From contig JANYDG010000122.1 in the NCBI GenBank assembly GCA_025359885.1, positions 1 to 64,000 on the forward strand: a stretch of DNA of 64,000 nucleotides. The letters are read 5' to 3'. A model generated the notes under the pieces. It saw nothing but the letters and a program-made list of their open reading frames with translations, searched no databases and had not been told where the DNA came from. Each line of letters starts with the position of its first letter. Position 1 is the stretch's first letter. Positions 17,864-26,346 of the stretch are shown here, one piece after another. Source of the stretch: Acidobacteriota bacterium. Lineage in GTDB: Bacteria; Acidobacteriota; Terriglobia; Terriglobales; Acidobacteriaceae. The position numbers and the translations under genes were made by a program.

Positions 17864-20773
17864 AAAGATCTGCCCGGCGAGTCCGGTTGATTTGCCAAAG
17901 CGTGAACTGCCTGCCGTGCCAATCGGCGTTCCGTAGTCATGGTTGTTGAACAGGTTGAGGGCCTGCACGCTGAAGTTCAGGTTGTACTTGCGCCCTGTAC
18001 TCGTGGGCCCAAACATTCCACCGGGCCCGCCGCGTCCACCGCCGCCGCCAAAGCCGCCCGGACCAAAGCCGCCGCCGGGTCCCCCTGGACCGCGACCACC
18101 GCCTTGGGGACCACCGCCCGGAGGCCCTCCACCCTGATTCCCGTTTGGATCAGCCTTCAAAAGCTTCGGTCCAATCCCAAATGCCCGGCTGATGCGCAGA
18201 TTGACTGCGACCGCCGCCGGACCATTCCCTGCGTTGTAGGCAATCAGTTTTTCGCCAGCTACAGGGTTTGTATCGAGGCAGCCGTATGAAGTCGAAACGA
18301 ACTGGCCTGATCCGGTTGAGCAATCTGCAGCCGCAGCCAGGCCTGGCCGATCGTTAAAGTACGAGTCTCCATTCAAATCCGTCCCGGTCGTAATGTTGAA
18401 AGGCTTGCCAGACTGTGCAATCAGAAACGGATTGAAGCGAATCCCCCAGGGTGCCGTGTAGTTGCCGATGAGGAACAGGCTGTTGCGCGAGACAAATCCC
18501 GCTCGTCCGAAGTCTTTACCAATATTGCTGGAATCAGAAACCGCGCCACCGCCAGCACCATCGGTCTTGGCAAAGCTCAGCGTGTAGAACCCGAAAACGT
18601 TAAAGCTCTGGCTAAACTTCACGTTGGTATTCAGGATCAACTGATCCTGCTTGAAGACTCCCTCAGGTGTGTACTGGTACACATTTCCCCGCGTGCTGTC
18701 ATAGTTCGTCAGATAGGGCGCATTGGCGTTGATTTGAACCATCTGATGCACACCGGTGGAGTGCAGATAGGTCAACGTCGCTGTCTGTGCCTTGGTGACC
18801 TGCCGTTCAATGCTCGCGCCAAACTGCTGTGTGTAGGGCGACCTGTAGTTTCCAGCTACCTGGTATGCCGAGCGCGAAGCACTGTTACCGGTGCCGCATG
18901 AGCTGAGGTTGAATTGCGTAAAACTCGCATTGAAGCAAGCCGCCGTTGGGCTGGCAATCGTATATTGGCTTTGAATTGAGGCACGATTGATGGTGAGAAA
19001 ATTATTGACGCCCATGCGGTCGTAGAAGATGCCATAGCCGGCCCGGAGTACTGTTTTTGCCTGCTTGCTCTTGCTGCCGTCTACCGCCCAGGCCATCGAA
19101 ACCCGCGGCGCAAAGTCGCTGTGGTCCCCAACATGATTTTGTGTCTCCCAGCGAAGACCGCCGGAGAGGGTAAGCCGAGGGCTGAACTTCCAGTCGTCCT
19201 GGACAAACAAGGCTGCATCAAATGCGTTGGCCAGTGCGTTCTGCGCGCCGATTGCATAGGTTAATTGGCTCGCCTTGGCAGCCGCACTTTCATTGTCCAC
19301 GCCCTTGATTGCATTTTGCACAGCGAGTCCAAAATGACTCTTGTCGGCAAAGGTAAACGAGCCGTTGAATCCGGCGTCGGCTGCGTTCGCATCGCGGCTG
19401 TCACGAAGCCGCGTGCCAAACTTCAGCGCATGTTTGCCGAGTGACATTGTGGTCAGATTCTGGAACTCCAGGCGGTCATTGTGCTCATGACTTGCCTGTT
19501 CCGAGCTGCCTCCGCCTGAGAAGTCCCCCGTCACGTTCAACGTTGGCGCAGTGCTTTTGGGCGTTGTCGACGAAATTGACCGGTCGTACTGGAACCGCGT
19601 TTCATTGACGATGCGATCGTTGATGATCTGTGTATCGCTGATCTGAACATTGTGATCCGTCGTCGTACCGTCGTTGGATTGTGTTGGGAGCTGTGTGGAA
19701 TTCAGGTCGCCTGTTTCACTATCCCGATAGAACTGATATCGCACCGTCAGCGTGTTCTTTGCGCCGATTTGCAGATCGAATCGAGGCGATACGTTGGTCC
19801 TTCCATGAGGATTTGAGAGGCTTCCGCTGAAGCCGGCATCGGAACACACGCCCAGCGCGTTACAGGAGGTGTTGTAGATGATCTCGTTGTTGGTCGTCCG
19901 ATGTTCCGCCGAGATGAAGAATGAAGCCTTTTTACCGAGTGAACCGTTCAATGTGCCGTTGTACTGATAGCTGTAATAGGGCGGTACTGTCGTTTTTGCG
20001 AACGGCGTACCTGTGTTGAATGAGCTGTCGTTGCCCTGAATCATGAACTGCCCATGCAACTGGTCTGTGCCCGGCTTGGTCAGGATTTCGATACGCCCAA
20101 ACCCGAGCCGGTCATACTCTGCCGAGTAGGGATTCTGATTGACTCGAATTTCGCGAATCGAAGACTTCGGAGGCAATTGCCCGCCCGTAAAGCCGTCGAT
20201 ATAGATCTGTCCGCCATTGGGCCCTGCAGAAGGGCCAGCCAAAGCTGACAGTTCGTTTGATAGCTCGTCGGGATCGTCCGACAGAGCGTCGAGATCCTTT
20301 CCTTTGATCACCATGCTGTTGCCGTTGGCGTCCGCTTCAACATTGATGCTGGGGGATTCATCGGTGACCACGACGTTTTGCTGGGCTGTTTCAATGGCCA
20401 TCGCGATGTCAACGCGCTTTATTTGTCCTGCGCTCAAGGTCAAGGCCTGCGATGCAAAAGGCGCAAATCCGTCTGAGATCGCGGTCACGGTATAACTGCC
20501 AGCGGCCAGATTATGCACTTCGTAGGAACCGGAGGTGTCTGCAATGGCCGAGGCAATGGTCTGCCCCTTGAGATTGCTGATGGTAATCTGCGTCCCAGGA
20601 ATCAGCGCTCCTGAAGGGTCAGTAATTTTCCCGCGAATTGTGGCCTGCGTGACAGGCTGGGTTGTCGGGTTGGCCACGACGACCGCCGTCGACGGTGTTT
20701 GCGCGATTCCTATCCCTGCTGCTAAAAACAAGGCAATCGAAACTGGAAGTAAGTAGAACAATTTTGAGTACAC
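17810..20773 (-). CDS. TonB-dependent receptor, Oar-like with carboxypeptidase-regulatory-like domain
   Basis: 987 aa from the GTG at 20773, preferred because GGGGGA sits 6 nt upstream; a TTG 27 bp further out has no such site. Order: signal peptide (LPVSIALFLAAGIGIAQ); an Ig-like regulatory domain (about 40-125: ATIRGKITDPSGALIPG, then SYEVHNLAAGSYTV); a plug (about 135-250, with QIYIDGFTGGQLPPKSSIREIRVNQ); and a 22-strand-type outer-membrane barrel ending in Phe (QANFSF). A Gly/Pro-rich insertion of about 55 residues (near 875-930) interrupts the last strands. Such receptors import oligosaccharides or peptides in Acidobacteriota and Bacteroidota; the ligand is unknown. It probably forms an operon with the upstream gene, 42 bp away. 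Confidence 0.87.
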   Translation of the reverse strand: MYSKLFYLLPVSIALFLAAGIGIAQTPSTAVVVANPTTQPVTQATIRGKITDPSGALIPGTQITISNLKGQTIASAIADTSGSYEVHNLAAGSYTVTAISDGFAPFASQALTLSAGQIKRVDIAMAIETAQQNVVVTDESPSINVEADANGNSMVIKGKDLDALSDDPDELSNELSALAGPSAGPNGGQIYIDGFTGGQLPPKSSIREIRVNQNPYSAEYDRLGFGRIEILTKPGTDQLHGQFMIQGNDSSFNTGTPFAKTTVPPYYSYQYNGTLNGSLGKKASFFISAEHRTTNNEIIYNTSCNALGVCSDAGFSGSLSNPHGRTNVSPRFDLQIGAKNTLTVRYQFYRDSETGDLNSTQLPTQSNDGTTTDHNVQISDTQIINDRIVNETRFQYDRSISSTTPKSTAPTLNVTGDFSGGGSSEQASHEHNDRLEFQNLTTMSLGKHALKFGTRLRDSRDANAADAGFNGSFTFADKSHFGLAVQNAIKGVDNESAAAKASQLTYAIGAQNALANAFDAALFVQDDWKFSPRLTLSGGLRWETQNHVGDHSDFAPRVSMAWAVDGSKSKQAKTVLRAGYGIFYDRMGVNNFLTINRASIQSQYTIASPTAACFNASFTQFNLSSCGTGNSASRSAYQVAGNYRSPYTQQFGASIERQVTKAQTATLTYLHSTGVHQMVQINANAPYLTNYDSTRGNVYQYTPEGVFKQDQLILNTNVKFSQSFNVFGFYTLSFAKTDGAGGGAVSDSSNIGKDFGRAGFVSRNSLFLIGNYTAPWGIRFNPFLIAQSGKPFNITTGTDLNGDSYFNDRPGLAAAADCSTGSGQFVSTSYGCLDTNPVAGEKLIAYNAGNGPAAVAVNLRISRAFGIGPKLLKADPNGNQGGGPPGGGPQGGGRGPGGPGGGFGPGGFGGGGGRGGPGGMFGPTSTGRKYNLNFSVQALNLFNNHDYGTPIGTAGSSRFGKSTGLAGQIFSQGSAVRRIFLQANFSF

Positions 20774-20815
20774 GTATCCCCCATCGAGTTGTAAGTGCAA
20801 GTGACAAGGCCGAGA

Positions 20816-22123
20816 TTATTGAGCAGCTTCAGCGCCGCCGGAACTCATATTCCAGTTGGACAGAAGCATGTTTTGAGTTGAGGAAGGCGACTGCAGGAGC
20901 GGTTCCACACCCGCGAGCAGGGTAATCGCGGTCACATCCGCAGCACCCTGCGTAGATACCAGCATCACCGCATCGCCTTTTTGAAGATCTGCCAGATGGA
21001 TGGCCGGAGCACGGCTCAGCATCTGTTGTGGATCGCCCCCACCATTGCGCGCCCCAGCCTGCCAACCACCGTTGGCTGCGCCATTTGCTGCTGCCGGCGG
21101 GCCATTGGGAGAACCGTTCGGCGAACCGCCGGGCGCTCCGTTCCAGGTACGAGGTGTGCCGCCCGGGGCTTGTCCCTGGCCAGCCATGCTCGCCGCATTT
21201 CCAGCCATCTCTGGCTTTCCACCGGCTGCTGGGTTTGCGGGAGTCGCCGCGTCCGCCGGCTTGGCTGAGGCAGCCAGCATCCTTGCCATCATTTCTGGAA
21301 GCTTGCGCATTTGTACTTCTGCGCCAATGTGCACGGTTACCGGCTGCTTGGTCGTAAGGTCCTTGACCACTAAAGTCATTCCTGTGACATTGACCGAAAT
21401 AACCGTTCCGCTGATATTGCGAAAGCTACCCGAGATCACGTCTTCCGCCGCTAATTCGCTGCCATCTTCAGACTTCATGCCCCGAGCCCGCAACTGGTCC
21501 CCGGCCTGAATGACCTCAAGCGGGGCCGGCTTTGCCAGGTCAAAGCTGACTGAGTCATTGGCATAGCGGCGCAATACTGTAGCAGGGGTGGTATGCAGAG
21601 TAATGGTCCTGGCCGTGGGACCCGCACCAGTGGTGATGACCACGATACCGGTCCCGGCATTCACGCTTTTAACCAGCCCGCCTATGCCCCGCTTTTGCCA
21701 GTCTTCGCGGTCGCGCTGCTGCTTTTGCGCGACATCCGCCTGAGGGATCGCAATGATCGAAATTGCGAGGACCGGATCACTTGTGCGGTCAGGGGCTAGC
21801 CGTACCAATACCCGATCACCGATGGCTAGATCCTTGAACTCAATCGATGCCGCCTTGCTCAAATCCTTTTCGCCGGGGGCAATGCGCTGCATCTTGATGC
21901 CATCGGGTACGGTAACCTTGCGTTCGCCATCTCCATCTGTTTTTACCGTGACCTGGCCGGTACCCACTGCAGTGATGGTTCCAACCAATCGGCTTGCATT
22001 GAGAGTTGAAGCGGAGGCAGGCGGCTGTGCCTGGCTGAAAATCGGCGCGGCAACTGCAGCGAAAACCAAAGGCAGCAGGACGGCATGCAACCCGCGCGTC
22101 GATCTGATTGCAAATGACTTCAT
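20816..22123 (-). CDS. Exported repeat-domain protein with DUF5666-like segments
   Basis: 435 aa with a signal peptide (HAVLLPLVFAAVAAPIFSQA). Three small beta-barrel-like repeats share the pattern GTI..V..G..TVKT....V.V......(R/K): about 45-110 (LVGTITAVGTGQVTVKTDGD), 145-215 (IGGLVKSVNAGTGIVVITT) and 235-280 (ISGTVISVNVTGMTLVVKD). They resemble DUF5666 domains. A Pro/Gly/Asn/Ala-rich linker (about 295-375) leads to a fourth partial segment. No enzyme motif is present. Lying immediately upstream of a TonB receptor, it could be a periplasmic partner, but that is inferred only from position. Confidence 0.6.
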   Translation of the reverse strand: MKSFAIRSTRGLHAVLLPLVFAAVAAPIFSQAQPPASASTLNASRLVGTITAVGTGQVTVKTDGDGERKVTVPDGIKMQRIAPGEKDLSKAASIEFKDLAIGDRVLVRLAPDRTSDPVLAISIIAIPQADVAQKQQRDREDWQKRGIGGLVKSVNAGTGIVVITTGAGPTARTITLHTTPATVLRRYANDSVSFDLAKPAPLEVIQAGDQLRARGMKSEDGSELAAEDVISGSFRNISGTVISVNVTGMTLVVKDLTTKQPVTVHIGAEVQMRKLPEMMARMLAASAKPADAATPANPAAGGKPEMAGNAASMAGQGQAPGGTPRTWNGAPGGSPNGSPNGPPAAANGAANGGWQAGARNGGGDPQQMLSRAPAIHLADLQKGDAVMLVSTQGAADVTAITLLAGVEPLLQSPSSTQNMLLSNWNMSSGGAEAAQ

Positions 22124-22275
22124 GTATATTCCCTGTTCTTTCTTCAGGCCAAAGTAGTTCGCCCTGTGCCATTAGCTTTAGGCGATGCCAGGACTGGTTT
22201 CATCCGAGTAGACGAGGGGGGCAGGGGAAAGTTTACGAATGATTTGTAACGAATTCTTGCAGAATGAGTCTCACT

Positions 22276-23811
22276 TCAATTCATTTGCCAATGGGCTGTG
22301 CGTAAGAACGCAAAGCTGCCCGAGGGGCTGACGCCAACTTCGCTGAGCCGTTGACTGTGGACGAGGATTGAATCCTGGTACCAGAGGTCGTATGCAGGCA
22401 GTTCCTGGGCAAGGATGGACTGGGCCTGCGCGTAGGCGATCGCTCTTTGGGATTGATCTGTCGATTGACTGGCTTCGTCGAGCAACTGATCGAGTGTAGG
22501 GTTTCGGTAGCGACCTCGGTTTGCACCTTTGGGCGGGATGCGGCTTGAACTGAAGGCGTAACCAAAGATGTCTGGCTGTTCATTGCCGCCTACCCAGCGG
22601 AGGGCGTAGATCTGAAAGGATCCGCGCGTCAGGTCCTGCATGAATGTTGCCGGTTCATAACTGCGGATTTCAAGCGCAATTCCTACCTGGGCCAGCTGTT
22701 GCTGCAAGGTCGCCGCCAACAGCCGTGTGCCATCATCGGTGCTCGTTTTCATGGTCAGATGCATTCTAAAGCCATCTTTTTCAGACAAATAGCCAGCCTC
22801 GTCAAGCAGTTGACGGGAACGCGCAGGATTGAATTCATAACGGGCCACATTGCCGGAGTATGCCCAGTGCTGTTCCGGCAAAAGGCTGTAAGCCGGCTTT
22901 GCCCGGTTCGCCAGAAGGGTTTTCAGAATCAAGTCGCGGTCGATGGCCCAGGCGATTGCCTGGCGAACCCGGACGTCGCGCAGAATCGGATCGGTGGTGT
23001 TGAAGCCGAGATACTGCACTTGTGTCCCGCCGACGCTTTGAACGATGAGCTGTTTTTCTGCCATCAGCACGGGCAGCATGTCTGCCGGGATCGAATTGCT
23101 TGTAACGTCGGCCGAGCCTTTGCGCAGCTCCAGAGCACGCGTGGTTGCATCGGGCACTACTGCAAAGCGGACGCGGGGGATGGCGTTGGTACCCGCAGTT
23201 CCTTCCCAGTTCAGCGGATTACGCTCGATCACTACCTCCTTATCCGTCTCCTGGCTGACGAACCGGAACGCGCCGGAGCCGACCGGATGGCGGCTAAAAT
23301 CACGACCGCTCCCCTCGGGCACAATGCCCATTGCCCCCGTAGACAGGTTGGTCAGTAAGAAATTGTCGGGGTGCTTCAGGTGCATGACCACTGTTGCCTG
23401 GTCTGGCGCTTCAACCTGAGCTATTGCTGCGTAACTGCCTGATTTTGCGGTAATTACTGTTCCGTCACGCATGGAGTTGACGGTCCAAAGAACGTCGTGG
23501 GAGGTTAAGGTGCGGCCATCGCTGAAGTGGACTCCGGTCTTTAAATGGAAGATCAACGTGAGTGGGTCCGGCTGTTCCCAACGCTCGGCGATGCCGGGCT
23601 CCACCCGAAAGTTGGCGTTGCGGACGACGAGGCCGTCAAAAAGCAGCTCGTCGATGTGCTGCGACTGCGCGTCCAGGCCTATTCGCGGGTCAAGGTTAGT
23701 TGGGCCGGATTCTATGAGGAAAACAACTTCCGGTCGCGTGGAGTGGCTTTGACGGCAGCTCGTCAGGCCTATGCAAGTTATTAGAAATAAGAGGGTTATG
23801 TGTCTAGGCAT
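22276..23811 (-). CDS. Family 5 solute-binding lipoprotein (oligopeptide/muropeptide type)
   Basis: 511 aa. It has a lipoprotein signal with lipobox LTSC, then the SBP_bac_5 fold: ESGPTNLDPRIGLDAQS, L.FHL..GVHFSDG..LT..DVLWTVNSM, and later RQAIAWAIDRDLILKTLL. It has the usual length for a dipeptide/oligopeptide-binding protein. Its ATG overlaps the anmK stop by 8 bp, so it is translated from the nagZ-anmK mRNA. In E. coli the related MppA binds murein tripeptide, so muropeptide capture is a reasonable hypothesis. No permease or ATPase genes accompany it in the window. Confidence 0.85.
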   Translation of the reverse strand: MPRHITLLFLITCIGLTSCRQSHSTRPEVVFLIESGPTNLDPRIGLDAQSQHIDELLFDGLVVRNANFRVEPGIAERWEQPDPLTLIFHLKTGVHFSDGRTLTSHDVLWTVNSMRDGTVITAKSGSYAAIAQVEAPDQATVVMHLKHPDNFLLTNLSTGAMGIVPEGSGRDFSRHPVGSGAFRFVSQETDKEVVIERNPLNWEGTAGTNAIPRVRFAVVPDATTRALELRKGSADVTSNSIPADMLPVLMAEKQLIVQSVGGTQVQYLGFNTTDPILRDVRVRQAIAWAIDRDLILKTLLANRAKPAYSLLPEQHWAYSGNVARYEFNPARSRQLLDEAGYLSEKDGFRMHLTMKTSTDDGTRLLAATLQQQLAQVGIALEIRSYEPATFMQDLTRGSFQIYALRWVGGNEQPDIFGYAFSSSRIPPKGANRGRYRNPTLDQLLDEASQSTDQSQRAIAYAQAQSILAQELPAYDLWYQDSILVHSQRLSEVGVSPSGSFAFLRTAHWQMN

Positions 23812-24961
23812 AGGTCACCTGGCCGAGAATCGCAGGGCAGGTGGCACCGGTGGCTGAGGGCAGGTTTCCCGGTCTGCGGTGCCAGGTCTGCCACGCCAGA
23901 AGGGCAAAGGCTGCGGCCTCTTTGGCCTCGGCGGGCAGGCCAAACTGGTCGCTCGTAGTGACCACACAGCCCAGCGGCTTGAGGCGCTCGGTTAGTTCGC
24001 TCATCAGCTTGTGGTTGCGAGCGCCGCCGCCGGAGACGATGTAGTCCGCTTTTGCCGGACCCATTAAAGGATGCGCAAACCGTTGAAATGAAAGGGCTAT
24101 GGTAGCTGCGGTGAGGGCTGTGGCGGTGGCGATGGCGTCTTCTTTGGATCGGCTGACGGTGCGACACGCGGTTAGAAAGTTTGCGGCGAACTCGCGGCCA
24201 AACTGCTCGCGTCCGGCCGCGCGGGGTGGAATCTTGTTGAAGAAGTTGTGCCTAAGTGATTGATTCAGAACATCTTCAAGAATTATTCCTGCTGCTGCCC
24301 GAGTGCCGTCTGCGTCGAAGGGCTCTTTGAAAAGCGTCATCATCAGGGCGTCGATCACCATGTTGCCGGGGCCGTTGTCGAAGGCAAGTATCTCATTTGG
24401 TTGGGCTTGTGGGGGGATGGCGGTGAGGTTGGCGATGCCACCGATGTTTTGCAGGACGCGGCCACGTTTGGGGTGCCGGAAGAGGACGAAGTCGAGCAGT
24501 GGGACGAGCGGGGCGCCCTGGCCGCCCGCGACGATGTCGGCTGGACGGAAGTTGGAGACGACTGGAATGCCCAATGCGCCGGCCAGGAGGGCGGGTTCGC
24601 CGAGTTGCCATGTGCAGCTAAAGCGTTTGCCTGCATAGGTTTGCGGAGATGCCTGGTGGTAGATGGTCTGGCCATGGCAGCCGATTAGATCGACCTTTTC
24701 GGGGTGAAGTGCGAGGGTTTCACGGACGGCGTCTGCGTAGGCGAGGCCGAGACGCCAGTTGAGGCGGGCGAGTTCAGCGGTGGAGGTATTTTGGGCGTTC
24801 ATGGCGGCGAGGACGGCTTTGCGGAGGGTTGGTGCAAAGGGAAATGACTCATGCGCAAGGAGTTGCAGCTTTGGGTAGTCCGAGCCTGTGGCTGAAATGC
24901 GGGTGAAGGCGACGTCGATTCCGTCGGCGGATGTGCCACTCATGATGCCGGCCACGATCAT
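23804..24961 (-). CDS. anmK: Anhydro-N-acetylmuramic acid kinase
   Basis: 385 aa from the ATG at 24961 (GGTGGA just upstream); a TTG at 24982 would add seven residues. AnmK opens and phosphorylates 1,6-anhydro-MurNAc from cell-wall turnover to MurNAc-6-phosphate. Key features are GIMSGTSADGIDVAF (ATP phosphate loop), GCHGQTIYH, FDNGPGNMVIDAL and SGGGARNHKLM. It lies between nagZ and the solute-binding lipoprotein gene, which supports a cell-wall recycling role. A murQ etherase is not present in the window. Confidence 0.93.
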   Translation of the reverse strand: MIVAGIMSGTSADGIDVAFTRISATGSDYPKLQLLAHESFPFAPTLRKAVLAAMNAQNTSTAELARLNWRLGLAYADAVRETLALHPEKVDLIGCHGQTIYHQASPQTYAGKRFSCTWQLGEPALLAGALGIPVVSNFRPADIVAGGQGAPLVPLLDFVLFRHPKRGRVLQNIGGIANLTAIPPQAQPNEILAFDNGPGNMVIDALMMTLFKEPFDADGTRAAAGIILEDVLNQSLRHNFFNKIPPRAAGREQFGREFAANFLTACRTVSRSKEDAIATATALTAATIALSFQRFAHPLMGPAKADYIVSGGGARNHKLMSELTERLKPLGCVVTTSDQFGLPAEAKEAAAFALLAWQTWHRRPGNLPSATGATCPAILGQVTYA

Positions 24962-25136
24962 TGATTCCACCTGGGATTCCAAGAAGGATTCCTCCGTGCG
25001 AGGGAATTTTTATCGATTTTGAGGTTGGGCGAAGTGCTTTGGATGCAGTCGCAAAGCGCAATCGACGATGAATGGAGCGCAATGTCTGGAGAACAAAGTG
25101 CAGTCTTTGCTGTTCGGATTGCAATCAGGTTTATGC

Positions 25137-26216
25137 TCACGGCATTTTCTTTTCGAAGGTCGCTCGAAAGCGGAGGACCCGTTCCTGGAGGGCGGCGAAT
25201 TGTGTGATCGAAAGCGCGCGTGAGGGGGGGCTGGCGAAGCGGAGCTTTCGGAGGCGGCGTCCGGTCGCAGCTCGATCAAGGAGCAGTTTGCGGAAGCTGG
25301 CTGACCGTTCGGCTTGATGGAGAAGCGATTCGAAGGCACGGAGGATGATTTCCGGGCTGTGGCAGATTTCGACGATATGGATGCCAGCACGGACGGCGAG
25401 GATTGCCGCTTCTTCGATGGGAGCGAATCTGAGGATGCCGCCCATCTCCATGTCGTCGGAAAAAATCAACCCCTTGTAGCCGAGGCGTTTCTGGAGGACG
25501 GTGGTGATCCAGAAAGCGGAGGCGGTGGCGGGGAGGTTTTTGCTGCGGGTGAGGGGGTAGGTGGCGTGGTTGACCATGACCATGGGGAGCTCGCGGACGA
25601 GGGCGCGGTAGGGGGCGAGGTCTTCGGTGGAGAGTTGTTTCCAGGTGCGGGGGATGGCTGGGGTCTCGAGGTGGGAGTCGAGAGTGCCGCCGCCGAGGCC
25701 GGGGAAGTGCTTGCCGCAACCGACTACATTGTGAGCGGCGAGTGAGGCGAGGAAGTTGCGGACGTAGGTGGTGACTTGTTCCGGGTTGGGCGAGGCGGTG
25801 CGGGTACCCATGACGCTGGCGGAGGCCGGAAGCCCGAGATCGAGGACAGGTGCCAGGGTGGTGTTGAAGCCGAAGGCGAGAGTTTCGCGGGCGATGAGGT
25901 CGCCGTGCTGGCGCATGAGCCTGGGGTTGCCGGTTTGCGCAACAGCCTGGGCGGAGGGCATGGGGGCGAGGGCGTCGCGAAGCCGGTCCACAGTACCGCC
26001 CTCGATGTCGACGCAACGGAGGTGGTGTGGAGCGCAAAGCTGGGTGGCATCGGCGAGGAGGGCGCGGGTTTGGGTGGCGTCCGCGATGTTGCGGCGGAAG
26101 AGAATGATGCCGGAGGGTTGGACGAGTTTGAGCCACGCGCGTTCGAGGGGGGTGAGTTCGGGGCCGGAGAGGCCGACGACCAGGAGTGATCCGGCGGCTT
26201 GACGGAGTGTGGTCAT
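25137..26216 (-). CDS. nagZ: Beta-N-acetylhexosaminidase NagZ (GH3)
   Basis: 359 aa; GH3 enzymes of this type cleave GlcNAc from anhydro-muropeptides in the cytosol. Diagnostic features are GIILFRRNI, CVDIEGGTVDRL, the KHFPGLGGGTLDSHLETP loop (carrying the conserved His of the NagZ His/Asp dyad), VMVNHATYP and the nucleophile region FSDDMEMG. The C-terminal 40 residues are basic and not conserved. There is no signal peptide, which fits a recycling role. It is followed by anmK 155 bp downstream on the same strand. Confidence 0.9.
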   Translation of the reverse strand: MTTLRQAAGSLLVVGLSGPELTPLERAWLKLVQPSGIILFRRNIADATQTRALLADATQLCAPHHLRCVDIEGGTVDRLRDALAPMPSAQAVAQTGNPRLMRQHGDLIARETLAFGFNTTLAPVLDLGLPASASVMGTRTASPNPEQVTTYVRNFLASLAAHNVVGCGKHFPGLGGGTLDSHLETPAIPRTWKQLSTEDLAPYRALVRELPMVMVNHATYPLTRSKNLPATASAFWITTVLQKRLGYKGLIFSDDMEMGGILRFAPIEEAAILAVRAGIHIVEICHSPEIILRAFESLLHQAERSASFRKLLLDRAATGRRLRKLRFASPPSRALSITQFAALQERVLRFRATFEKKMP

Positions 26217-26239
26217 GGCCGGGGTCCTGCTTTCATCGC

Positions 26240-26317
26240 CCAGGTCCCGGAGGCGGGACCTGGGGCACCCGAATTGGTAGGCGAGGGCAGAAAGAGATTC
26301 CCTGCTGAGGGAATGAC
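26240..26317 (-). repeat. Composite palindromic intergenic repeat, copy 2 (inverted)
   Basis: Read on the minus strand: GTCATTCCCT-CAGC-AGGGAATCT (hairpin 26297-26314), then GGGTGCCCCAGG, then a hairpin CAGGTCCC/GGGACCTG (26241-26262). The element order is the same as in the copy at 14872-14970. It lies between mutS and nagZ. Confidence 0.7.
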
Positions 26318-26346
26318 AACCAAGAAAGCGAGTTTTGAAGTTGGGG

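Noticed and set aside
17800-22300. Replication origin call
   Set aside because: Only the skew switch supports it. No dnaA, dnaN, gidA or clear DnaA-box cluster was found, so it is kept as a finding and not a feature.
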